A stretch of 41,616 nucleotides of DNA from Planctomycetota bacterium. Lineage in GTDB: Bacteria > Planctomycetota > UBA8108 > JACQVS01. Made by a program: the position numbers and the translations under genes. Location of the stretch: positions 1 through 41,616 of the forward strand of contig JANQLS010000119.1 in assembly GCA_028280485.1 (NCBI GenBank), read 5' to 3'. Below the pieces are notes generated by a model. The model searched no databases. It had not been told where the DNA came from and was given only the letters and a program-made list of their open reading frames with translations. Positions 1 to 9,251 of the stretch are shown here, piece by piece (position 1 is the first letter of the stretch; each line of letters begins with the position of its first letter).

Positions 1-340
1 AAATCCTTTGCTACAAATTAAACATTGAAAGCGATTCGCGCCCCTCAAGCCCGAAGCTTTAGCGAGGGATAAAAGAAGCTTCATCGGTTTTGGGCTAAAA
101 ACTCACAGCCTCCCCGTGAGCTGACCACATTGGGCGACGAACTCTTTCAAAATTCATTACACTAAAACTTCATAGAAAAGTTTTATTTAAAATATCGTAA
201 ATTGAAGGGGACGTCGGGAACTTTAGCCCTTTATTATAGCGTTTCTGGGTCAGTGCTTAGGCAATCCAACCCATTACGAAATTCTAATTCCAAATTTAAA
301 TCACCATCCCTAAATCACAAGGTTCCTCAGAAGGGTCATC
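1..340. other. Leading intergenic region with nested inverted repeats
   Basis: No convincing gene is present. AGCCC at 48-52 pairs with GGGCT at 92-96, and inside it GAAGCTT at 53-59 pairs with AAGCTTC at 76-82, so a transcript could fold into a nested stem-loop. A second small inverted repeat, CTCAC at 102-106 and GTGAG at 116-120, follows. These could be the 3' end of a gene left of the window or an untranslated leader. The last bases carry the ribosome binding site of the spondin gene, AGAAGGG just before the ATG at 341. A 73-codon frame at 202-423 overlaps the spondin start and looks like a shadow. Confidence 0.4.
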
Positions 341-1270
341 ATGAAAGCAACATTCATTTTCTCTTCAATTCTCACTCTCCAATTGCTCTTAATTCACTCT
401 CAGGTCTTAGCTCAAACGGCTGATTACACCCTGCGATTTGATTCGACCTGGAGTCGAGACACCCATCCCACCAGCTTTCCCGGTGGGGCTCACTACTCAG
501 GCTTGATCGGTGCTACTCACAAATCGGCGGATCTTCTTTGGTCCCCTGGAGAGTTAGCAAGCCCCGGGATTAAACGGATGGCCGAGTTGGGAAGTAAGTT
601 CCCTCTCACTCAAGAAATCGAAGACGCTATCGATCAGGGTGATGCTGGAGCAGTTATTTCAAGTCCCGGACTCGGGAGGAGCCCAGGAGAAGTTCAGGTT
701 AGTTTTACCGTGAATAAAGACTTTCCCTTGGTCACGGTGGTGTCTATGATCGCCCCTAGTCCCGATTGGTTTGTCGGTGTGAATGGATTGTCGCTCATCG
801 ATGAAAACGGTGATTTTAAGGAAACCTTTCAAGTCGAACTCTTCGCCTGGGATGCTGGAACCGACAGTGGGGTCACCTACACCTCACTCAATCAAGCCAC
901 TGAACCTCCAGAAGCGATCTCTTCACTTTTAGATACCCCATTCTCAGAAGGAGTCCCTTTAGGGACGTTCACCTTCATCTTAGATGAAATCGCAGAGCAA
1001 GAGTTCAAAAGAGGAGATTTCGATGTCAACGGTGAAACGGATTTAAGCGATGCGATCTTAATCCTTGAGCATCTCTTCTTGGGTTCTCAAGATCCCAATT
1101 GCATGAAAGCCATCGATGTCGATGATTCAGGAGAGCTGAATATCACTGATCCCATTCGCTTATTGAGTTATTTGTTCTTGGGGAAGGCTGCTCCTTCGAG
1201 CCCGTTTGAGGAGTGTGGAGTGGATGAAACGGAGGATTCTCTCACCTGCTCCTCGTTTACCGAGTGCTGA
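341..1270 (+). CDS. Secreted spondin-domain protein with C-terminal dockerin-like tail
   Basis: A 309-residue exported protein. Residues 1 to about 25 form a signal peptide ending near LAQT. Residues 27-215 match the Spondin_N domain: YTLRFDSTWS near the start, HYSGLIGATH, the glycine-proline-rich LASPGIKRMAELGS, and SPDWFVGVNGLSL in the core. Eukaryotic spondin domains are extracellular adhesion modules, and bacterial forms are secreted proteins of unknown function. Residues about 226-290 hold two EF-hand-like dockerin repeats (DVNGETDLSDAILILEHLFLG, then DVDDSGELNITD), followed by a cysteine tail CGVDETEDSLTC and a terminal Cys. The ATG is supported by AGAAGGG with short spacing. It converges with the coiled-coil gene, leaving 29 nt between stops. 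The fold call is firm, the ligand unknown. Confidence 0.9.
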   Translation: MKATFIFSSILTLQLLLIHSQVLAQTADYTLRFDSTWSRDTHPTSFPGGAHYSGLIGATHKSADLLWSPGELASPGIKRMAELGSKFPLTQEIEDAIDQGDAGAVISSPGLGRSPGEVQVSFTVNKDFPLVTVVSMIAPSPDWFVGVNGLSLIDENGDFKETFQVELFAWDAGTDSGVTYTSLNQATEPPEAISSLLDTPFSEGVPLGTFTFILDEIAEQEFKRGDFDVNGETDLSDAILILEHLFLGSQDPNCMKAIDVDDSGELNITDPIRLLSYLFLGKAAPSSPFEECGVDETEDSLTCSSFTEC

Positions 1271-1299
1271 GAGTAGCGAAAGTAATTTTAAAAATAGCC

Positions 1300-2307
1300 T
1301 CAATCCGTGCGCTCTAACAATTGACGGTGCTGCTCCTCAAGTGAATCAAATTGCTCTTTAAGAGATTCCCTCTCTTTCAAAATTTGAATTTGTACTCCGT
1401 CAATTTTCTTTATTGTTTTTTCGACCTGGTCGGTGGATCGATTAATATTTCTCGGAGTGATATCTACAGTAAAAAATCCATTGGAAAACAAAAACGAAAA
1501 ATCAGATAAATTATCAAGAATAGATTCAACCCACTCGGGAAGCTTAATACTTTCAAGCACTCTACTCATCTTATCTATTTTAATCTGAGCTTGTAGGACC
1601 AATCTCTCAGCCTCATCCAATTTGTCATGAAACGGAACTGGGGCAATCAGGATCGAACCATTGACTGGAACGGGAATGAACCTCAAGGCTATAGATTTCA
1701 AAGCTTCCAACAATTCTCTCAGTTTAGTAGCAATTTCTTGGCTCAGTGAATAACCTTCCTTTAACTCTTCTTCTTCAGCCTGAATTTTCACCATTTCTCC
1801 AGAGATATCTAATAAAGATTGAGTGCGTCCATCATCAGCCTGAAGAATAGCCACTTCTTTTTCGTTCAATAATTTTTCGTAATTTTCTTCAACATCTAAA
1901 TACTTTTCTAACTCAGTTAAAAGGCCATCCAACTCAACATTGATAATTTGAATTTTCTGTCGAACTTGATTTCTTAAAACAATCGCTTTCATGAGATCGT
2001 TTTTTCCACTTTCAATCTCTTCCTTTTTATTGCCTGAAAGCGTAGTTAAAATGCTTGAAACCGTCAGGCCTTCTAACCTTCTAATATCTTCTTTCTCTTT
2101 ACGAATTTTCGCTTCTAATTCAACTAAATATTCATTTTCCCGAACTAAGTCTTTTCTTGTTCTTTCGACATTTCGACTTACACTTTGCTTTGCGTGTAGC
2201 TTTCTTTGAAGGTCTATAATTTTTATATTTAACTTTTCTAACACTCTGCCTCCAAGCCCACTTTGAATTTGAATTAAATTTGAATAAGGGATCTCCTTAG
2301 ATCCCAT
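1300..2307 (-). CDS. Coiled-coil protein of unknown function
   Basis: A 335-residue protein with no signal peptide or membrane segment, so probably cytoplasmic. Most of it is Lys/Glu/Arg/Leu-rich heptad-like helix: about 15-80, 95-200 and 295-335 look like coiled coil. A short less charged segment near 205-225 contains FIPVPVNGSILIAPVPF, and a second non-coiled patch lies at about 255-290. The pattern RLEGLTVSSILTTLSGNKKEEIE resembles, from memory, a coiled-coil family seen in Firmicutes (LEGLS..GLFY.ILGSKEE..E), but I cannot name a function. No SD is obvious before the ATG. It is transcribed away from the globin gene, with 112 nt between the two starts, so the pair may share control. Confidence 0.7.
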   Translation of the reverse strand: MGSKEIPYSNLIQIQSGLGGRVLEKLNIKIIDLQRKLHAKQSVSRNVERTRKDLVRENEYLVELEAKIRKEKEDIRRLEGLTVSSILTTLSGNKKEEIESGKNDLMKAIVLRNQVRQKIQIINVELDGLLTELEKYLDVEENYEKLLNEKEVAILQADDGRTQSLLDISGEMVKIQAEEEELKEGYSLSQEIATKLRELLEALKSIALRFIPVPVNGSILIAPVPFHDKLDEAERLVLQAQIKIDKMSRVLESIKLPEWVESILDNLSDFSFLFSNGFFTVDITPRNINRSTDQVEKTIKKIDGVQIQILKERESLKEQFDSLEEQHRQLLERTD

Positions 2308-2361
2308 AATTTAAGTCGATATCCATAAACAAATGTCCATATAAATCCGATAGTTCAATTG

Positions 2362-2390
2362 AATGGTCTCTCCGAAGGGAACCATTTTCA
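2362..2390 (+). promoter_or_regulatory. Stem-loop in the leader of the globin gene
   Basis: AATGGT at 2362-2367 pairs with ACCATT at 2381-2386. Inside, TCC at 2371-2373 pairs with GGA at 2378-2380 around a GAAG loop, with a CTC bulge on the left arm. TTTC follows. It lies between two divergent genes, 30 nt before the globin ATG, so it could be a leader attenuator or an incidental hairpin. Confidence 0.3.
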
Positions 2391-2419
2391 TTCTATGCAG
2401 TTGAGAGCACGCTTTAAAA

Positions 2420-2827
2420 ATGAAAAAATCCCCACATAAAAAATTGTTTATCGACAGCTTAGATCGCTGTGCCGTTTCGGAAGATTTTATCCCGAGCTTT
2501 TATGAACACTTCTTAGCCGTTTCGGATGAAATCAGTGAAAAATTTCGCAACACTGATTTTGAGCTCCAAAATCGAATGCTATTAAAATCATTACGATTAT
2601 CAGCCGATGCCACTTCTGGAGTCCCCGAAGCATTAAAGGAACTACGCGCTCGAGCCGAATCCCATGATCGATATCATTTGAATATTGAGCCACGATTTTA
2701 CGAACATTGGTTATCAGCCGTCGTCGAGACGGCCTCCGACTTTGACCCCAAATGGAATGATGAAATAAAAGAGTCTTGGGAAGTCGTTCTCGGATACGTG
2801 ATCAAGCATATGATCAAATATTACTGA
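2420..2827 (+). CDS. Small bacterial globin-like haem protein
   Basis: A 135-residue protein with the all-helical globin pattern. FIPSFYEHFLAVSDEISEKF fits the A/B helices and LLKSLRLSAD the E-helix region. RAESHDRYHLNIEPRFYEHW fits the F helix and FG corner, with His82 in the position of the proximal haem ligand and the L-x-I-x-P-x-FYEHWL continuation typical of flavohaemoglobin and single-domain globins. W..VLGYVIKHMIKYY is the H helix. There is no reductase or output domain, and at 135 residues it is a complete single-domain globin. Likely roles are oxygen or NO binding or sensing. No strong SD is visible. It converges with the CotH-type gene with 15 nt between stops. Confidence 0.78.
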   Translation: MKKSPHKKLFIDSLDRCAVSEDFIPSFYEHFLAVSDEISEKFRNTDFELQNRMLLKSLRLSADATSGVPEALKELRARAESHDRYHLNIEPRFYEHWLSAVVETASDFDPKWNDEIKESWEVVLGYVIKHMIKYY

Positions 2828-2842
2828 GCCATTTTGAATAGA

Positions 2843-5800
2843 TTAGGACTGAGACTCACAAAGGTCTTCACAACCTTCGATCTTTATACAAGAAGTCCCT
2901 TGAGTCGGAGGTTGGGTCCCGAGAAACAAATAACTTAAAAGATAAATAGTGTCAGAGCTGTCTACAGAGCGATCTGCGTTTAAGTCGAGTAAACGATTAA
3001 AGCCTTGACCATCGAATGAACCTTCACAAGGCAAAACCTCTCCCCCGATAAAAAGATAGACGAGAATGGCGATGGCATCGCTCAACTCAAGACTGGCATT
3101 TTGATTGGCATCTCCAGGAAGTTGGAGCCCTCCCGTCGAAGCGGGAACCACCCCCGGAGACCCGATCACCGTTTGACTTGGCTTCCAACTGGGAGCGAAT
3201 GTCCAACTTGAAAGATCGCCATCGGGATTGATGATCTCTAGGGAATTTCCTTCCTTATCCGTTTCTGGATACCACTGATCGGAATAAGTAAATTCGACGA
3301 TGGTTTCTCCTATGGAATCAATTAATGTTATTGTTTCACCGTCATTATCCAATCGACCTTTATAATCTCCCAATATTCTAATTTCAGGTTGAGGATATCG
3401 TTCGAGGAATGCCTCCTTGTTCTGTACTAAAACCCCAATCTCCCCCGGCTCCAATAACTGAATTCCTGTAAGCGGAAATGTAAATTCAATTCCTTCAGAA
3501 AAAGTAATGCCCTGTAAGTTAATAGCCGTCTCACCGATATTTTGAAATTCGATGAACTCAAAATCATCGTCATCAAATGACGAACCGGGTACTGGGTCAC
3601 GAGGATGGTACATGATCTCGGTGATTCTTAAATTCGATGAATCTACAACGAAGACTCTTCGATTCAAGGCACTCCATTCGTTGTTGGAAAACGAGCGAGT
3701 TGAAACGATCGTCGAATGACTTAATTGAGTATCTTGATTTTGTGCCTCCGATACAATCAATTCAGGATTCTGGAGGAAGTCATTAGAATGCACGCGAAAG
3801 TTTAAACCATGAATAGCGAGTATGTTTGAGCCTTTAACAAGTTCAGATTTCCAATCGGAAAGATCAAAGGATTCGAATTCCCTCGCAAAGAGCTCTGCAT
3901 TCGTCTTTGTCGCTCTTGAATTCCAAGTTAAATCCTCAGGGTGATTCACTGCCACAACTCGAGTTCCGTTGAGGTAAGCGACAAAGCCATCGTTATATTG
4001 CATCCTTAATTTCATCGACAATACGGAGTTAAGATCACCTACATATTCAAAGGGGATACGAATATAAACACTTTCATTTATATTAAATGCTTCTTCTTCA
4101 ACATCTAAACCAATGAAATTTTCAAAACCCCGAGATCGTTCATATCCAATCCCAGTAACACCTGACTTCCATTCTGAATCGTCAAAATTTAATTGAATCC
4201 AATCGAGCCCCAAGCGACTATCCGTTGGAACCCAAGCTTTGGCCGGACTTCCTACGGGAAGAACAACCCTGTGATTCACTTTACTTTCAAGGGCAGTTGG
4301 TGATACTCCTCCACCTTCTAAACGAGGATCTGAACCATCTAAAGAAAAATATATAATGCCTTCTTCAGCGAAGAAACTAAGCGCCTGACCGACTTCAATA
4401 TTTCTATCGGCTGGGAAAATGGTGGGAGGATCGAAATCAGGATAAAGATCAATGCTTTTAAATTGCTCGAGAACGATCCCAGTTCTTTGAGGAAAATACT
4501 GCTCTAACTTTTTGTTAACTGTAATTAACCATGGGTCCAATGTATGTAAGGGAGGATCAATTCTTAGCCCTCCCCATCGGGCCGATTCGGCGTCCATTGG
4601 CCCACGAATTTCATCAACGATTTTTTGAAATCGCTCAGCGTTCCTCTCAGGTGATAACGCGCCTGCATTAAAAAAATGATGATGAACTCGATCGCCAAAA
4701 AGAACTCGAAATTCAGAATTCAATTTCAATCGATCGTAGATGATTCCCGGTGATCGACGATCACTCATATCTAAGTTACTGTCATTCTCTAAATAAAAAA
4801 GGACATGTTCCGCATCCCAGGAGATAAACTTCATTTGCCCCTTATTTTTACGGTCTCTAAACGCATACCAGTTGTTATCAGGCCAGTCGGTATTCCCTCC
4901 ATATAAATTTAAAATGATGTAATCGATGAAATTCTCTACATCTAATAACTCTTTTATTTGTTCGTAAACCTCTGAATCTGTAGTACCACTCCAAATCAGG
5001 CGCATCAATTCTCGCCAAGATTCCATGGAACCGCTAACATGCTCCTCTTTAAATACCCCATTTTTATAGATATCGTAATCCTCAGCGCTTCCTCCAAAAT
5101 ATTCTTGTGCAAAATCCTCATGAGGACGCTCGGTAACGTTATAGAGTCCCCAATAAATTCTATCGATATAGAGGTGAACCCAACGCCCCCTGATGGAGTG
5201 GTGACCCATTGCCCATTGACTTAGATAGGCGAATGAATCTCTAAGCAATAAAGATGATAACCAACCTCGAGATTCACCATCTCCAGGATCTGTGATCGAC
5301 CAAGAATCGTAATGGTTACTTCTTAAGATAAGTATGTTGTGACTCTTCGCCCCCTCAGACCCAAAGAATGGATAATTAAGTTTTCCAGCACCGTATTCTT
5401 TTCTGAAAGTTATTCGAAAGGATTTCTTCCCCCGCGGAAAATGACGACTACCTCCCCCATGGATGCGAATCCCTCCATTGAGCTGGAAACCGGCTTGACC
5501 GCTTGGAAGCAATAGCTCAACGGAAGTAGCTCGCTCCCACTCTATTCCTCGTTCTACTGGATGATTGTGAATTCCATCAGCACCAAACATGTCTTTTGGT
5601 GGCAAGACTAATGACAGACTTGGGATGGCTAATAAGTCTTCAACCATATCATTTGAAAACCGAGGATCATTGACGATATCGGCATTCATTTGATAAGACC
5701 ATTTTGGATTTTCAGGTAACTCCTCCCCAGTTTGAAATGGCACATCGGCAGGAAAGATATAAGTATGAGTTATGACTTGTGAACTTAATAAGCCCTCTCG

Positions 5801-7171
5801 AAAAGCGATGGCTCGGACGGTGGATGTGGAGTTGATAGCAACCGGCCCAGCATAGATAAAACCATGATCACGAGTTGGAACCGTTCCGTCTAAGGTATAC
5901 CGAATCGTGGTACCCGGAGTGGAGGTATTCAAGGTTAATTTAAAAGGTTCCTTATAAAACCCTCGTTCGTGAGAAACAGAAAATCTTTCTACTTTTCCTT
6001 CATACACAACAGAATTTTGTGATCCTGGGGTCGGTTCAGCAAAATAGCCATCTCTTCCGTAGGAAACATCCTGAACTTGCTCGGGATAAGAATCAAACTC
6101 ATCGACGATCGTCTTTCCATCGGGAGAAACTAATGCAAGGTATTCTCCTTTAGCTCCAAGTTTAAAATTAGTATGAGGTGCTAATCCACGTTCTGGTACG
6201 CCCGGAGGAGCAAAAACTCTCCCTGACTCCCAGCGTACATAGTCAAGCTGCCCCGCTCCATGATTGTCCTTTCCAAAATCGAGGAGAATGAGTGCGGTGC
6301 GTTGATCTTCGACCGTACCTGGTTTGTTTTCTAAAATTTTTAAATTGTTTCGCCAAATTGAATAGCTTTGAGATTTCCCATCGTAGGCAATCCGAATCGT
6401 AATGAATTCTTGAGTATTATCTCCGGTATAGATGACTTCACGAGGTATATATCCAAAGCGAATCTTATTGGGTCCCACACGAACTAAAGCCCCAGTAGAA
6501 TTTCCTCCACCGTTTGCGAACCAGAACGAGATTGCAGGCCCAAGTCCTCCTACAGCCAAAACCTTTAATCGAACTTCAAAGGTAAAAGAGATGTCAGGGG
6601 TAATTTCATTTGCCCATGCACTACCTTCTGTCTGTTCGATGGTGTGAGTGCCATTGGGAAAATCAACGGTGTTATAGGTAAGCATGCCATCAGAAATAGA
6701 TAGGTGAGGTGGGTTTTCGCCGTCGATAACCCAAAATCCTCCCTCATTCCAGCCTTGCTCATGACCTTCCTCAGACGGAAGAACACCATCCGAGTTGAAC
6801 TCTAAGCGATATTTAAATTCTCTAGAGTCCTTGATGGGAAAGCCATCTTCTGCCACAAGATCCATCTGATCCTTACCCGAAGCAAAAACAACGATCCGAT
6901 CGTTACCCGAAAGTTGAATGCGCGGAAAAGCCCATTTCGTTAAATCCGCTGGATCATCCGTCAAATGCCACCCTTCTAAATTGACAGCACCTAGGCCTTG
7001 ATTCACCACCTCAATCCAATCTGAAGGTTCAAGGTCAGAGTCGAGTAAGGTATTTCCATTGGAAGCCATGAATTCACTGAGCCGGATATCACCACCAGGC
7101 AGTGAAGTCACGACTCCAAATTGAATTATTAAAAGAAGAATGAGGTTTCTTCCCATATTTTCAAATATCAA
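2843..7171 (-). CDS. Giant secreted CotH-kinase/lamin-tail protein with dockerin tail
   Basis: A 1442-residue exported protein. Order: signal peptide (1-24); lamin-tail domain (25-105), resumed at about 330-385 after a roughly 220-residue insert with a concanavalin-like look; a chitobiase C-terminal-like domain (395-470, YTLDGTVPT); a CotH kinase-like domain (about 510-880) with LYNVTERPHEDF at 675 and WDAEHVLF at 785, the motifs of this atypical kinase fold; a second chitobiase-like segment (YFSLDGSDP at 941); a galactose-binding-like jelly roll (985-1150); a second lamin-tail domain (1181-1345); and two dockerin-like repeats (1350-1425) with a Cys-rich end. CotH proteins phosphorylate coat proteins in Bacillus; in PVC bacteria the large versions have no known substrate. 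The TTG at 7171 has AGG about 7 nt upstream; an ATG at 7156 is the alternative start. Confidence 0.9.
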   Translation of the reverse strand: MIFENMGRNLILLLIIQFGVVTSLPGGDIRLSEFMASNGNTLLDSDLEPSDWIEVVNQGLGAVNLEGWHLTDDPADLTKWAFPRIQLSGNDRIVVFASGKDQMDLVAEDGFPIKDSREFKYRLEFNSDGVLPSEEGHEQGWNEGGFWVIDGENPPHLSISDGMLTYNTVDFPNGTHTIEQTEGSAWANEITPDISFTFEVRLKVLAVGGLGPAISFWFANGGGNSTGALVRVGPNKIRFGYIPREVIYTGDNTQEFITIRIAYDGKSQSYSIWRNNLKILENKPGTVEDQRTALILLDFGKDNHGAGQLDYVRWESGRVFAPPGVPERGLAPHTNFKLGAKGEYLALVSPDGKTIVDEFDSYPEQVQDVSYGRDGYFAEPTPGSQNSVVYEGKVERFSVSHERGFYKEPFKLTLNTSTPGTTIRYTLDGTVPTRDHGFIYAGPVAINSTSTVRAIAFREGLLSSQVITHTYIFPADVPFQTGEELPENPKWSYQMNADIVNDPRFSNDMVEDLLAIPSLSLVLPPKDMFGADGIHNHPVERGIEWERATSVELLLPSGQAGFQLNGGIRIHGGGSRHFPRGKKSFRITFRKEYGAGKLNYPFFGSEGAKSHNILILRSNHYDSWSITDPGDGESRGWLSSLLLRDSFAYLSQWAMGHHSIRGRWVHLYIDRIYWGLYNVTERPHEDFAQEYFGGSAEDYDIYKNGVFKEEHVSGSMESWRELMRLIWSGTTDSEVYEQIKELLDVENFIDYIILNLYGGNTDWPDNNWYAFRDRKNKGQMKFISWDAEHVLFYLENDSNLDMSDRRSPGIIYDRLKLNSEFRVLFGDRVHHHFFNAGALSPERNAERFQKIVDEIRGPMDAESARWGGLRIDPPLHTLDPWLITVNKKLEQYFPQRTGIVLEQFKSIDLYPDFDPPTIFPADRNIEVGQALSFFAEEGIIYFSLDGSDPRLEGGGVSPTALESKVNHRVVLPVGSPAKAWVPTDSRLGLDWIQLNFDDSEWKSGVTGIGYERSRGFENFIGLDVEEEAFNINESVYIRIPFEYVGDLNSVLSMKLRMQYNDGFVAYLNGTRVVAVNHPEDLTWNSRATKTNAELFAREFESFDLSDWKSELVKGSNILAIHGLNFRVHSNDFLQNPELIVSEAQNQDTQLSHSTIVSTRSFSNNEWSALNRRVFVVDSSNLRITEIMYHPRDPVPGSSFDDDDFEFIEFQNIGETAINLQGITFSEGIEFTFPLTGIQLLEPGEIGVLVQNKEAFLERYPQPEIRILGDYKGRLDNDGETITLIDSIGETIVEFTYSDQWYPETDKEGNSLEIINPDGDLSSWTFAPSWKPSQTVIGSPGVVPASTGGLQLPGDANQNASLELSDAIAILVYLFIGGEVLPCEGSFDGQGFNRLLDLNADRSVDSSDTIYLLSYLFLGTQPPTQGTSCIKIEGCEDLCESQS

Positions 7172-7391
7172 AATTCAACCTGATCTCTATAAATCTTGAA
7201 TCCGCTGTAACGAGAATAACAATCTTCCCATGTTCAATTTCGCTTATTAATTTCCTCTTATTTCATTTCTTTATTTTACATCTAAATAATCAACCATATC
7301 TCTTAAATGTTATTTTAAATCAGGTAAAATGCTGAGTACTTTTAAAGTACTGACCAAAAACATCCATCGACTCTCGATAAAAGAGAATTTT

Positions 7392-9062
7392 ATGAATTTA
7401 CAGATGAAGAACCTAATCTGTTTCGTATTCCTACTCGGCTTATTTTCCTGTCAGAACCCATCTCACAAACAGCTGATCTTAATCCAAAATGGATCACCCA
7501 TCTCGGTGTTCTACAACCAAGGGCAATGGGAGGAAAATGAAGGCGCCTTGAAAGGCCAGGGAGTGCGAAATTTCCTTTTTAGCACTCACTCCTTGAAGGG
7601 CAAAAACTTTGAACTTTCAGCCAAATTGAAATTAAGTAATCAAAAAGGCAGCGCTGCCTCTTTTTTTATTGGAGAAAATCATTTCGGTTTTGAGGGCGCA
7701 AAAGAAACTCTTTACCTCAACGGACCACTATTTGGTGGTTTGAAGCTCTTAGGTTCACCAGAGGATTATTTTAAAAGAGGCGAGTGGTTTGAATTTTCAG
7801 TTAAAACTGAAAATCAATCTCTCAACTTCTTCCTCAATGGAAAGAAAGCCTATTCTGTTTCCTTCAAAGATTCACTTCAGGGAGATTTAGGATTCAGTCC
7901 CTGGCGATCTACGATGTACATCAAAGAGTGCACCATTAAGGGTGATTTCATTTCTTTTGACCCACCTAAAAACGAAACGTACTCCATCCCCACTCTAGAT
8001 CTCGCCTCAGACCAACATCGCCAAATCGTGGTCGACCGTGAAAAAGGTCAATACCTCGGCCATCCCACGACGGTCTTACTGGAGGATAATAAAACGATTC
8101 TCTGTGTTTACCCCAAAGGGCACGGGCGCGGGGGAATCGTCTATAAGAAGAGTACCGATGGTGGCTTGACTTGGAGCAATCGCATTCCGACTCCCGACAA
8201 TTGGAAAACAAGCAAAGAAGTTCCCACGATCCATCGCGTGGTCGACAAAGAGGGAAAGAAACGATTGATCATGTGGAGCGGGTTATATCCCGCAAGACTT
8301 GCTGTCTCAGAAAATGATGGCGAGACCTGGAGTCCTCTCAAGAAAGTCGGTGATTGGGGTGGCATCGTCGTGATGGGCTTCGTCGAGAAACTGAAGAAGC
8401 CTGGGCACTACTTGGCTATGTTCCATGACGATGGGAGGTTCTTTACCGCAAAGCCTGACCGAAAGAGTCCAGTCGAATTTAAATTGTTTAAAACCTTTTC
8501 GACCGATGGAGGTCTGACCTGGAGCTATCCCGAGGTCGTCCAGAAAGACACAAAAGTACACCTTTGCGAACCAGGTTGTATTCGTTCTCCCGATGGAAAA
8601 CAATTGGCCGTTCTTCTGAGGGAGAACTCTCGAAGAAAGAATTCATACCTTATTCTCAGTAACGATGAGGGAAAAACTTGGTCGGAGCCCAAAGAACTTC
8701 CCGCCTCCCTTACTGGAGATCGTCACACCGGCAAGTATTTAAAAGATGGGAGATTGTTCATCTCATTTAGAGACACAACTCACGTCAGCCCCACCAAAGG
8801 AGACTGGGTAGCTTGGGTGGGAACTTACGAAGACATCGTTAAGGGTCGAGAGGGCCAGTACCGAGTGCGCCTGATGGATAATCACGTTCGTGGTGATTGT
8901 GCCTACCCTGGCGTAGAAGTTTTACCCGATCAAACGATCGTAACGACCACCTACGGCCACTGGACGAAAGGGGAATCCCCTTACATCATGAGCGTTCGCT
9001 TGAAACTGAGCGAACTCGATGCGATGTTTAAGGCGAAGAAGGGGTTAATTGAGAAGAAGTGA
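7392..9062 (+). CDS. Sialidase-like (BNR repeat) lipoprotein
   Basis: A 556-residue lipoprotein from the ATG at 7392, preceded by AAGAGAA; the frame stays open upstream, but the added residues would spoil the signal peptide. The lipobox is LFSC near residue 20. Residues about 40-190 form a concanavalin/DUF1080-like sandwich (FFLNGKKAYSVSF). The rest is a sialidase beta-propeller with four Asp-boxes: STDGGLTW at 254, SENDGETW at 306, STDGGLTW at 370 and SNDEGKTW at 423. Such proteins are annotated exo-alpha-sialidases, but the Asp-box fold also occurs in other glycosidases, so the substrate is inferred. A strong terminator follows at 9096. The AGE-family gene downstream fits N-acyl sugar metabolism. 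Confidence 0.85.
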   Translation: MNLQMKNLICFVFLLGLFSCQNPSHKQLILIQNGSPISVFYNQGQWEENEGALKGQGVRNFLFSTHSLKGKNFELSAKLKLSNQKGSAASFFIGENHFGFEGAKETLYLNGPLFGGLKLLGSPEDYFKRGEWFEFSVKTENQSLNFFLNGKKAYSVSFKDSLQGDLGFSPWRSTMYIKECTIKGDFISFDPPKNETYSIPTLDLASDQHRQIVVDREKGQYLGHPTTVLLEDNKTILCVYPKGHGRGGIVYKKSTDGGLTWSNRIPTPDNWKTSKEVPTIHRVVDKEGKKRLIMWSGLYPARLAVSENDGETWSPLKKVGDWGGIVVMGFVEKLKKPGHYLAMFHDDGRFFTAKPDRKSPVEFKLFKTFSTDGGLTWSYPEVVQKDTKVHLCEPGCIRSPDGKQLAVLLRENSRRKNSYLILSNDEGKTWSEPKELPASLTGDRHTGKYLKDGRLFISFRDTTHVSPTKGDWVAWVGTYEDIVKGREGQYRVRLMDNHVRGDCAYPGVEVLPDQTIVTTTYGHWTKGESPYIMSVRLKLSELDAMFKAKKGLIEKK

Positions 9063-9095
9063 TCGATGTCACCTAAATCTATATAATTCCTATAG

Positions 9096-9119
9096 GGGTG
9101 CCCCTTGAGGGCACCCTTT
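9096..9119 (+). terminator. Rho-independent terminator after the sialidase gene
   Basis: GGGTGCCC at 9096-9103 and GGGCACCC at 9109-9116 form a perfect 8-bp stem with the loop CTTGA, followed by TTT. It begins 33 nt after the sialidase stop. The loop and stem style recur at 19487-19505 on the other strand. Confidence 0.75.
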
Positions 9120-9160
9120 CCCATCTCGGCGTGAATAATTTAAGTGATTTACTTTTACTC

Positions 9161-9221
9161 AGGAATTGGGCAGGCCCTAATTTGGCGTTAGTCATTGATG
9201 GGCCCTGCCCCCTACAGGTGG
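9161..9221. repeat. REP-like palindromic repeat, copy A
   Basis: GGGCAGGCCC at 9168-9177 and GGGCCCTGCCC at 9200-9210 form a GC-rich inverted repeat around a loop containing TTGGCGTTAGTC; CCTACAGGTGG follows. Read on the minus strand it is a CTGTAGG head followed by a hairpin, like REP elements. Copy B at 15060-15123 shares most positions, including AGGAAT before and CTACAG after. It lies about 45 nt behind a terminator, as copy B does. Confidence 0.65.
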
Positions 9222-9251
9222 CACTAATAAGGCTTCAACTAGAACTTTCAC

